Below, piece after piece: positions 39,846 to 50,027 of a stretch of 64,000 nucleotides of DNA. Position 1 is the stretch's first letter. Every line of letters begins with the position of its first letter. Below the pieces are notes generated by a model that worked only from the letters and a program-made list of their open reading frames with translations, did no database searches and was not told the DNA's origin. Source of the DNA: Siderastrea radians. Lineage: Eukaryota; Cnidaria; Anthozoa; Scleractinia; Rhizangiidae. The DNA lies in the NCBI GenBank assembly GCA_964017195.1, contig OZ024890.1, positions 46,440,593 to 46,504,592 of the forward strand, given 5' to 3'. The translations under genes were made by a program, and so were the position numbers.

Positions 39846-40288
39846 TACCGTTAACTACCACTTATAAGCCCAACCCCCCAGTTATAGGCTCATCTACCTG
39901 TAAACCAAAAAATACATCCGGTATAAGCTCCACCGGATATAAGTCGCCCTCTAGTTTTCCCTGTTTCCTTAATATTAAGCACTCTCACAGAACACTGCGA
40001 AGATGAACTCTGAGCTTCTGTTTCGTTGCGTTCCGGTTACAGTTCGTGTTGTTACAGTTTTGGTTTTGTTGTTAAATTAAAATTGAAACGAATTCGATTT
40101 ATTGTGACGTTTCAAAGGTTAATTGAAAACTGGTAAATTAAAAACGTATTTCGATCAACACTGCTGTGGCTCATTTCGAAACTTAGAAGCCCCCCCCCCC
40201 CCAGATATAAGCCCCTCCGTTTATAAGCCCACCCAAAACCCTTACAAAGTTGTATAAGCCCAGGGCTTATAAGCGGCAGTTGACCGTA
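39846..40288. mobile_element. Nested TA-flanked inverted-repeat element (~440 bp)
   Basis: The left end TACCGTTAACTACCACTTAT and the right end's complement TACGGTCAACTGCCGCTTAT match over about 24 bases with few differences, and both begin with TA. TATAAGCCC motifs recur inside. This is consistent with Tc1/mariner-type insertion. Confidence 0.68.
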
Positions 40289-41436
40289 ATCGGTCCTTGG
40301 GTCCACAGGTTTTCAAAGTTCTCATTGCTTTGTTTTTGCTTGCTTGCTTGTTGTTTTTTTTTTTTTGTTTTGTTTTGTTTCCTGTGCATTTCCCCCTCCA
40401 AGTCAAACCCGACGTCAGGTAAAATCAAGTGCGTGACATTTTGTTGCGTGACTCAAACTAAACAGGCTTGTAAGCTTTCGGCAAGGAATTATCGTTTCGA
40501 AATTTTACAACGAATACAGATCAAGAAAAGACGTCTTATAGGAGAAAACTCTTTTGAAGTTCAAATAAGGCAAAATCATTTTATTCCTGAAGGTTCTTCA
40601 TTTTAACAAAAGGAGGCGGGATGGAAATAAGTCATTTGGGTTGATTGCCAATACGCGATGCTTCAGTGATGTTGTTGACCCCGGACGCCAAGATGGTTAT
40701 TATGAAAGAGTACGCACAGACCCTGATATTTAGACAATACCATATTCAGATGAGCTAGACATTACCTTTCTGCTGTGGATTACAACCGAATACCGACCAA
40801 AATAGAAGAAATGTCCACATTTTCGGTTATTTGGTCGTAGGTATGTGCCAATTGTTGACATGTTAATGTTGTAATTATCGGGATTTTGAGAGCGTTTGTA
40901 CTCGGCGCTGATAAAGAGCCCGAAACTAATTTTTAAACCTGGTTTAAGAACGGCATTTCCTCTTTCAAGAATTCTGAATTTCAAGTGATTCGGTGTTTTA
41001 CCAGGGAGAAAAACTTTCTCTTGAAAAACTGTGCCAAATTGAGAATTCAAAGCAAGCGAATTTTAGTGGTTTTCAGCAGCCTGCCATGACCTTGAAAATT
41101 GATCCACAAAAGAATAATTTGACTCAAATTACTTGTAAACTCTTCAACAGCAAATTTATAAGCTCAAAACAGGATTGTTCCATGACGCGAATTAAACAGA
41201 GCGAAGTTTACGAGAAGGTATGATTCGCGTTTATTCGGGGTGTTTGTAGAGACACGTAGTGCGGTAACGGTTTTTAAATTTTTTGGAGGTTTAAAAATAG
41301 TTTCTCAACAAAAAATGCCACCACGTTTCTAGAGCTACCATAAGGTATCTCTGGGCGAAAAACGGAGAATTTTGATTTTTCATCATGTGCCACATATTTG
41401 CGATTTCGCTCGGTCTTAGTGGACATTGCCTCTTAA

Positions 41437-41700
41437 TAGTTCGCTTTAGTTATTTGCATTTAGCTTTCAGTAAAAGTTGAATTTACAATACATGCTAAGC
41501 TTTTTATAACTTTTATTGTTCGTTGTAAGCGCTTACCTTCGTGATTATCGACAAAAATATTTTAAAAAGCCGACAGCAGTTATTCTGGAAAACAACTAAA
41601 CGGCCTTAACTGAATCTGAATGAGTTTAATCAATGTTGAGCTTGTATTGGAAAATATTACTCCAGGACAATTGCTTGTTTTAGTTTAATTTATTTTTTTA
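41437..41700 (+). repeat. Duplicated segment P2, right part
   Basis: Continues the P1-like sequence right of the 5.65-kb element ('agttatttgcatttagcttt', 'gcttaccttcgtgattat', then 'actgaatctgaatgag'). It lacks the insertions present at 33581-34025 and 34080-34785, so it shows the uninterrupted order. Confidence 0.78.
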
Positions 41701-41849
41701 ATGAGTTCCTTTCCGAAATTGCGGTTTCTTTCAATGTTAAGTTGTTCTCGGATTCATTCACTCGGATTAAAACCGAGTGCTTTTGCTGACTAGGCTGCTT
41801 TTGATAATGAATAGTTTAGCTGACCTGTTGATTTTTCAGTCATGAATAC

Positions 41850-43243
41850 TTAAGGACGTTCGGCCCAAAGTCTTTCCAAGTTCACATTTTTTATAACTTT
41901 TTTTCTGTAGCTAGATAATGAACAACTCACGCCAGGAAGTCCAAAGAAATGAGGGGATCACTGTGCTCGTTTCAGAGTTAAAGCGCATTGAAAACGTGGA
42001 GCTTCAAGGACTTTGTTAATCTATATTGGCTAAGAATCTGCAACTTGAGGGAAAAAAGGAAAATCGAGAAATGTAGATAAGACGGATGAGTTGATTTCAA
42101 CGCAAATAAACTGTTTAGCTAGTAACATATTGCAGATGATGTCATTCTTTCAGACATAATTGGCTCTACCGAGTAATACATGTATTAAAGTCATGCACAC
42201 CCGCTTTCGCAGAAAAATTCGATCTCATGTGAGTAAAAGCAGCGAATGAAGAGAATCAGTAAAGAAAGTGATCTATCAAAAGAAATACTGGGGTCACCGT
42301 GCAGTTAAAAGAACATTTAGTACGTGCGTTTATTAAACAATTATCCTGCGAAATCGCGCGGAATATTTAACAATTATCCTGCGAAATCGCGCGGAATATC
42401 ACCTGATACTTAGCCGACGAGGCCGTAGGCCGAGTTGGCTAAATCAGGGGATATTCCGCAAGATTGAGCAGGATAATTGTTTTATTATTCAACAAATTCC
42501 CATCGACTACCATTTTCAGAACGAGAAAAACTACGGCTCTATGATAAAAACGCTAAAAGCTAGCAACACATAAAGCTTAATAAAAATCAAAACAGAACTT
42601 CAAGAAATCGAAGTTTACTACCGTTCACTTAAAGACTTATTTACAAACTCATGTTTGGAAATGACAAGACAAAGGAAAAAATATTGCTACCTTACCGAGA
42701 ATAAGCCCTCTTCCTGTGAATTAAAATCTTTTCAACTTTAGTCTTTACAACTTTCCGTGAGCAAGTGTGCTGCTTCGTTCGCAATAGCATTTTCTTGGTT
42801 GAGTTCTCACAGGAAAATTCGAAGTCAACCTCTGGATATCTTTTTGAGCTGAAGCAAATACTTGTTGACATTTTGAGAGCATTTAATCGTGGAAAGTTTC
42901 TTCCAGGGAGTTAAAATTTCCGGAGAACACTGCTAAAACTGCCTCGCTTTTCAAAATGGCCGCCAAACAAGCAATGAAAGAAAATCTGCAGTGCATTCCC
43001 AAATATGGTCATTTACGTATATCGCAGGATATCTGTCATATACGGATGACAGATTTGAGGGCTTACTTACCATATATGGGCATAATGACAATTTGCTGAA
43101 TAATAAATTGCAATGTCCACCAACACAATATCTGTCCACATTTCTTCCTCAGCGCACACGCTCGGTGAATGACGTGCGTGACCGTGATGTAAATTGCGTG
43201 CGCAGCAAGGATGCGGATAAACAACTGGCGCGAACGTCCTTAA
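41850..43243. mobile_element. TTAA-bounded element (1.39 kb)
   Basis: The left end TTAAGGACGTTCG is matched in inverted orientation by CGAACGTCCTTAA at the right. A nested fold-back at 42340-42485 pairs 'acaattatcctgcgaaatcg' with 'gagcaggataattgt'. No transposase frame; the 103-residue frame at 42991 has no motif. Confidence 0.78.
42335..42482. repeat. Fold-back repeat inside the 1.39-kb element
   Basis: A direct duplication of 'caattatcctgcgaaatcg' (42340, 42370) is followed by an inverted copy ending 'aggataattgt', around a centre with 'gccgacgaggccgtaggccg'. Confidence 0.75.
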
Positions 43244-44165
43244 GAGGTTTCCTTGCTTTGATGATGCAAAAGCGGCACAAGCCTAGCTCGAAAACACCTT
43301 AAATCCGGCATCAGCTATCTCTTCGTTTTCGTTTTTAGAAGTCAGTCCCAGCTAGCTAACGAACACTTTCAATAAACTCGTGTTAAATTTATAAAACTAG
43401 AATTATTAATTTTATTAATAACTAGCGTTATCTTAATGGATTTTTCGTTCCACTGTAAATACTTGTCACTTGTTTGTTACCGCACCGAATCGATTGTAAT
43501 TCGTTAACGATAGACGCGCGTGTATAAATCGTATATAAGCAAGCACTTTGATAACTTTATTCGATTACAGTTCTTGGCCTGTCGATTAAATTTTGAGAAG
43601 ATTAAACTGCTGCTGGAACCAAAGTCAAGTTGTCACTGTTATTGTTGCAGTCGAGTTCCTGGTTAGATTTCCGTGCCTTAGAGAGTGATAGCTCTTTCCC
43701 TTAAGCGAGTACCCCGTTTCATGATTCTAATTTCCACCAAGAGTTGTTGTAAAAATTCAGAAAGCGCGGCGTTTATAGTAAGTATTTCCCCGTTTATTCA
43801 TAGTGGAAAAATCTACCTTCACGTCAGTAATAATTATTGCTGGGATGTAAAATGCGCCCGTACGCACGTAAAATTTACACAACAGTGGAAATCAACCTTA
43901 AGAGTTAATTTGGGTGGGGGTAGGTGTGATCCCAGGTGAAAAGGGGACCGGAAGTGTACGGTAAGGGGGAAAAGAGAGGGCGGAACAAGGGCCCTGTTGC
44001 AAAAAGCAACTTGAGATTAAGTGAGAATTTTCTTCAACCATTCCCTTTCTAATCTGAAGGAGTTTCTTGCACGGTATCACGGATAACTCGGCCGAAGACG
44101 GATTAGTGAGTATATACGGTGTACGTAGTCAGAACCTATTTGTTCATCGTCCACTGCTTTCGTGC
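43244..44165. other. Intergenic, possible LTR-like sequence
   Basis: Nothing firm. 43450-43650 has a TATA-like 'cgtatataagcaagc' and an LTR-like composition, but no matching second copy or target duplication was found. Confidence 0.35.
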
Positions 44166-44167
44166 AG

Positions 44168-44490
44168 AGGGCTGCGGAGTTGAGTAAGTTTTCAGTAGAT
44201 AGGGGCTACCTACAAAGATTTGTTGGAGATCAAATGATCAAATACAGAGGGCTCGGGTATTAGATCGGGATGTTACTTGCACCAAGACCGCCGGCAACCA
44301 AAGATAGGATACCGTTTGTGGTAACGTATCACCCGAGCTTACCGAATACAGGGGGCATTTACGGGAGTTACATCCACTTCTACACAGTTCTTTAAAAGAT
44401 GCAAGCATGCCGGTATAGAATGTACCTATGATGGCGTATCGCCGCCCCTAAGAGTATGGAAGATTATTTGGTTGGCACCAATTTACGGCC
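44168..44490 (+). pseudogene. Penelope-like polymerase fragment
   Basis: Reads QRAAELSKFSVDRGYLQRFV, then a stop, then KDRIPFVVTYHPSLPN, then APKSMEDYLVGTN. The pattern 'PFVVTY.P.LPN' followed by a 'P..L.D.LV' motif is characteristic of the thumb region of Penelope-like polymerases before the GIY-YIG domain. Stops and a frame change mark it as a relic. Confidence 0.72.
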
Positions 44491-46185
44491 TTACGGTCAA
44501 AATATTGTGGGTAGTAGGAGAACAGTTAAATGTCATGCATGAGTCAGCGAAAACCCGACCCCCCCCCCCCCGCCCCCGCCCCGGGACAAAGTAGGGATTA
44601 GAGGGGAATAGTAGGGGATTGGATACAAAATCATGCCCCGAGAAGGTGGGGCATTGGAAATGTTTAGTAAATTAAGCTGCGCCCAAGAGGTGGGGTATAG
44701 GTAGGGATTTGGAACTGCATTGTGAAGTTGTTATTATTCTTGCTGGGAGCTGTTCTAAAACAAAACAAGTGCATTCACTTAGTCTTTTGCACACCCGATG
44801 GCAAGTGTTTCACTACAAGTACTCGACTTGGTAACCACACGACCTCCACATTTTATTACTAAGTTAGGCAACATAGCGGGTGTTTTGCAACTTCGTTGTC
44901 ATTTACGTTCATCTCTTTCGTCTTTTACTTGGCACAAAAAGCCTCCAAAAGTATCCTAAAAGTTACAAAGTTTGTTAAAATTTAAGCATTTCGGCAGCTA
45001 GGCTACGAATCTTAACCCTGTTTTACCTAACACTCCGAAACGTTTCCGTAACGTTTCACTCGTTCGGTGAGATATAAGGCTTAATTTTGTTCCTTAGACT
45101 TGTGACGGGGTTAGGTTCGTGTTGTTATGTGGACAACAAGCAAATGACTTCAGCCAAATAAGAATTTATTTAGCCAGAAGCAAAGCTAAACAAAAGCAAC
45201 TAAAACGAAAAAGAAAAAGGGTGAAAGCAACAAATTTGACTTGCTTGGTTACAGGAGAACTAGTTGCTTTGCGATCTAGAGTGCAACTGAGCAAAACTAG
45301 TTTGTGACTGTTTATTTCTGGCTATTCTGTTGATGTCACATCCTGTAATTTAAAGCCTACAACTAGTTCATGCCACAGATCACCAAAGCTCACGAAGAAC
45401 TGAATTCTAACATGCACAAAAATATAAGAGAATAAGTGAAAGGTTATTCTCTGCCAAGGTTATGTTTACTACTGTGAAATAATTGCTAACCACAGGTAAC
45501 TTATAAGCTCTGAAACACATGATTTGTGGTGCCTGATGTGACATGAAACATGGTTTCTGGCACTAACAACCCAGTTTGTTTCTACAAAAACACATTCTTG
45601 TGAAGAAAATTAAATGATTCAAAATAAACTCCTAAATAAAGGAAATAGATTGTGAACTTGGTCACAGACTTGTTTTACAATAATGGGCTTAAAGCTTGCA
45701 GCAAATATCCAACAGTCGCTTAGTTCTTAAGGCTATTAAGATACTTCACAGTCTTTAGCTCTACTGCAAGGGTCAAGGTGATATGGGTGAAGAAAGACAT
45801 TGGTATTAATTAAAAGGGACTTGGGCGACTGAAATGTGCCGTGAGCGGGTAGATTTTTGAAGCTCACTTGCCCGGGTGCTCCGGCAGGGTGCCTGGTGGC
45901 TAATGACTCAACTCAACAGATGTTGAACCCTGGGGGTGGGGCTATTAGGTAACGTTTTGACTCAAGGAGGCATCCCGTGCGGCGGCGGTATTATTTTGAG
46001 ATTTGACCAAGGTTTTTCCAAATCCCCACGTGGGGAGGATCGGGGTTTTCATTGACTCATGCATAATAACAAGAGATGCGATGACCGTAATTATGTTTTT
46101 CCAGGTGATACTTCCCTTAACCATGTCACTATCAGAAGTTATATTATAAATTATCAATTAGATGATTGTCATCGGAAAAAACTGT
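44491..46185. other. Intergenic, low-information sequence
   Basis: A C-run with G-rich flank lies near 44560-44590. No gene, RNA or clear element recognised in the remaining ~1.6 kb. Confidence 0.45.
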
Positions 46186-46190
46186 TGTCT

Positions 46191-46245
46191 ATTTAATTAG
46201 TTGTAAGATCTGTGGTTTGCAGTATGTCGGCTCTACCACCACTAA
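46191..46245 (+). pseudogene. GIY-YIG domain scrap
   Basis: A short stretch reads SCKICGLQYVGSTTTK, the start of a GIY-YIG nuclease as found in Penelope-like and related retroelements, then the match ends. Confidence 0.6.
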
Positions 46246-46407
46246 GGGAAACTTCGGCCCATGGTAAAAACTAATGATGATAAAACCTTTATTCCAGTGT
46301 CGAATAATAAAGGTCTACTTATAAAGGACACCGAAACCATTTAAAAGAAATATTAGTTAAAAGTAGAGAAATGTTGTGTACTATAAAAAACTGGGATATT
46401 AAACTTC

Positions 46408-46575
46408 ATACATCCCGGCATCGTTCGTCTAATAATGCGGTGATATCCTTCTCACGTTTGCGTGCTTTGAAACCATTAAGTGTTTTACATAATCTGTCGT
46501 CTTTGGAGAGTTTATTCCATAGTTTTGGCCCCATATATCTGAGAGAGTGTCAGAGTGTGAACAAAGGCTTTTTCG
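46408..46575 (-). pseudogene. LINE polymerase C-terminal end, minus strand
   Basis: On the minus strand LRYMGPKLWNKLSKDDRL is followed by TLNGFKARKREKDITALL and a stop. 'GP.LWN.L' plus 'FK' is the usual end of CR1/L2-type LINE polymerases. It lies about 150 bp upstream of the hexosaminidase start codon, so it may be part of that promoter region. Confidence 0.72.
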
Positions 46576-46660
46576 TGCCGACACTGGCGTCGTCACGCCT
46601 GGTGGTACTCGACATCACGCAATGCTACTTTCGTCACGCAACCAGCATCACTTGTGATAA

Positions 46661-46669
46661 TCACATGAC
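46661..46669 (-). promoter_or_regulatory. M-box/CLEAR-like E-box
   Basis: TCACATGAC (GTCATGTGA on the other strand) lies 56 bases before the start codon of a lysosomal enzyme gene. MiT/TFE factors (TFEB, TFE3, MITF) bind TCATGTG and the related CLEAR sequence in promoters of lysosomal genes in vertebrates. Its use in this organism is inference. Confidence 0.4.
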
Positions 46670-46724
46670 ACGACGAAGCGAGACACGAAAAAGAAAGAAG
46701 ATAGACTGTTACTTTCTTCAATTC

Positions 46725-47118
46725 ATGATGCTTCGTATAGTTTTCTTATTTGTGCTTGTGGCGTTTGCATCCTCTTCTCTCAAGAGATCTCCAAGGCTGT
46801 CAGATCCTTTAGCTCTTGGAGGTTTAGGTTGGGAGCTTGAAGAACTACAAGCAGAAGATTACGTGAAAGGCTCCGTATGGCCCAAACCTCAAGGCGAAAC
46901 ACCTAATGGCGCTGTGTACGCTTTATCACCTCAAAATTTCAAATTTACAATAGTTGGCCAAAGTAGTGATGTTCTCGAGCAGGCTGTTACACGCTACACG
47001 GAATTAACTTTTCCCGATAAAGTGAGTGAAACGAAGAGAAATTTGCCTCAAATCACCCAGCTCAACATTAATGTGATCAACAAGTATGAGAACCTCACAC
47101 TGGAATCTGACGAGTCTT
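46725..47118 (+). CDS. Hexosaminidase exon 1
   Basis: The start was chosen at [18 protein letters not shown], a clear signal peptide; the frame is open far upstream but that part overlaps an antisense LINE end. NLT near the end is a glycosylation site. Donor GTAAGT, phase 1. Confidence 0.92.
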
Positions 47119-49953
47119 GTAAGTAAAAGACTTTTTTATTACACTTTATACTTAATAGGACAACGATTGATAACAAAGAAATGGGAATGCAAAAAAGCAA
47201 TAGTTACTGAAAGAGTTTTAATGGCTTTCATTTCTAAATATTGAAGTTCTGATTTGTTTTGCGTTTTGGTCATCCTTTGTAATGAAAACAGTCATATCAT
47301 TATCGATATTCCAAACTTATGTTTCGACAGTTTATGGGAAAGTAATTTTATAACCTCAATTACTTGTTTTAACGATGCATAAAAACTCAAATAGCTGCTT
47401 AACTTACACTTAAACAACTTAATGGTTGATTTTAGGAATCAGTAAAGTTAAGCTGGAGTGTTTACACTTGGGTAAACAGGTTGACAAATGTTTGATTTAA
47501 AGGGGTTATGTCACGCTATTTTAATATCTTTTAAAAGCTAAAAAGTGTCTTCAAATCAATTGAATTCCAAAAATAATGGTCTAGAATTGTTATTTAAGAC
47601 TATCTTACGCCACTGAAACTGATTCCTGTCGTCTGTTGCTACCGATGGCAAGGATGGAAATGGATTGCAACTTGAAAAAATTGGGCCAATTTTTTCAAGT
47701 TTTGATGCCATGTCTTCAAAAATCACCAAAAAATTTATTATGGTTAGCTCTCCCTGACAAAATTTATTTGATATCTTCCTCATAGCTTTTTGTGTATGAG
47801 TAAAGGCACTTAGTAATGATTTTAGTACAGAATTGATCTGAAATAGCAAACTCCTCGTGACATAGCCCCTTTAAGCCTATATGGTCAGTTTATTGATGGA
47901 AAGTTGAATACCTGTAAATTTGTCTTAATATCAAAAATTCACGTAGCTTGTTTATTCAACTTATTTATTCAACGTGTTTGTGAACGTTTAGTACGGGACT
48001 GCAATACAGGTTTAAATTTTGTTTATGAGCAAATGATATTTCTTGATAGTTAGACTACTGGTAAAAAAAAACCTGTTTGGATTGACTGCCTCATAAACAG
48101 TTGATACGTGTAGGTTGGAATACAAACTCACCAATATATCCATTAATTTTATAGACCATACCAGAAAAAAAGGGGCACAAAATGTCCAAAACTAAAGTGA
48201 AAAAACTTTTGCTTGAGTACTGTAAAACCGGTATTAATGCCCCTCCCCTTCCCACTGCCCCCCCCCCCCCCCCCAGAGTGGGCTACTCTTTTTGGTCTGT
48301 AAAACACCCCTGGAAAACACCTTGGAAAACCCCTGAAACACCCAGGAATACGCAGGAACGCCATCAAAACTCCCAGACGCACCAAAAATAATGGTCAGTG
48401 GCAGGAGTCAACAACTCAGTTGTCAGACCATTCAGCAATAGACTAAACCTGAAGACCCCCAAAGATAACGAAGATTTCTCAGGTCTTCTGGAACCTTTTG
48501 TTGATGACCCAAAGATTTCTCACGTGAAAAGAATGCTTTGGAGTAAGAATGCGAGAATGACATGAAATAAATATTATAGTTGAATTGTTAATTTTATGTG
48601 AACATCTACACTGTATTAACATAGGTCTGCAATGTGTGCAGTACTGCACCACCACATTTGTTAGTACTGAATAAATGATAAGAAATAAATATTACAGTTG
48701 AATTGTTAATTTTATGTGAACATCTACACAGTATTAACATAGGCCTGCAATGTGTGCAGTACTGCACCACCACATTTGTTTGTACTGAATAACTGTCGCA
48801 TTGTTTGCTCCACTGCAGATAAACTGGATGTCCTTTCTCCAACATCTTCCCTAATTTCATACACTGTTTGGGGAGCATTACGTGGTAAGAAGTATAACAT
48901 TTATTAAATGGTTAAATGATCAGCTTCTCAAAATAATTACTAATTCTTTCCTTAAAGAACCAGTTCATCAATTAACCTTTTAAGCCCTAACTGTGTCGAA
49001 AATGAAATTTCTGTTTACATAATTACTTCTTGTTCAAACATTCAAGTGATAAGAACAGGAAAGTGATCACCAAGGTCGAGGATAAGATGTCTCGATATTT
49101 AGACAAATTCTCCTTATTAGCTCCATAAGAAATTAATGGAGAAAGGTGAAGAGAATGTGCATTTTAAATCAGGGCTTAAAGGGTTAATTGTGTTGTTCCA
49201 AATCTGTACGCTCCACCTCACAGATGTTTTTTTTGCGGGGGCGGGGGGTTCAACCCCCCTTCCCCTACGGAAATTCCAGATTAGCTTCATAGTTTTTTCC
49301 TTTAAAACTTTTGGCCTTCAATACCCTAGCTCCTTGGAATTTCCCTGCATTGACCATCCATTGGGTGGGTGGGTGTGGAGTGTGGATGTTTTCTGGAAAG
49401 ATACATGACAATGCCTAATGCATACTGAGAAAAGTGTTTTGTTCTGTTTATGATCAAGAGATTTGTTTATTATATAACTTTGAGTGCCTAAATCAATGTT
49501 GACAATTAATTTAAAAGAAGAGCATTGCATTTAGTACCCATGTGTTTGCAGGGCTTGAAACATTCAGTCAGATTGTCCATCAGGATCCCAATGGTTATGT
49601 GAGTACATTTGTGTCTGTGTATTAATATAGCATGGTAAACCTGTTATTAACATTGTGGTGCATGTTATAAGTAAACATAATTACAGCAAGGTAAGCATGT
49701 CCTAACATTATGTATCTTGCTTGTCTCTCAGACTAAAATAATTGTGTCCACTGGTGTTTGATTCTGCTACAGGACTTTGTCCTTCTCCTGTTTCTCAGCT
49801 ACCAGCTAAGGAAGAGGTGTTGGGGGGGGGGGGACGGTAAATTTTCGGGTACCTATTCCAATCCAATCCAATCCAATCCAATCCAATACAATACAGTTTA
49901 TTTATCCACATAACACTGAGGAGCTTACAAAAACTCATTAAAACGTGTACGTG

Positions 49954-50027
<74 letters not shown>

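Larger units (their letters stand above)
35785..41436. mobile_element. 5.65-kb TTAA-bounded transposon with ~650-bp inverted ends
   Basis: The left terminus is TTAAGAGGGGATGTCCACTA; the right terminus ends TAGTGGACATTGCCTCTTAA. The arms (about 35785-36440 and 40740-41436) match in inverted orientation over most of their length; both encode the same frame starting MNSQFGTVFQEKVFLPGK, once on each strand. The flanks agree with an empty site at 33480, which shows exact insertion at TTAA. The interior holds a degraded transposase-like frame and nested elements. Confidence 0.88.

Noticed and set aside
42991..43302. 103-codon frame in the 1.39-kb TTAA element
   Set aside because: No recognisable motif; overlaps the right inverted end.
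43440..43660. Solo LTR
   Set aside because: LTR-like composition with a TATA-like site, but no second copy, target duplication or clear TG...CA ends.
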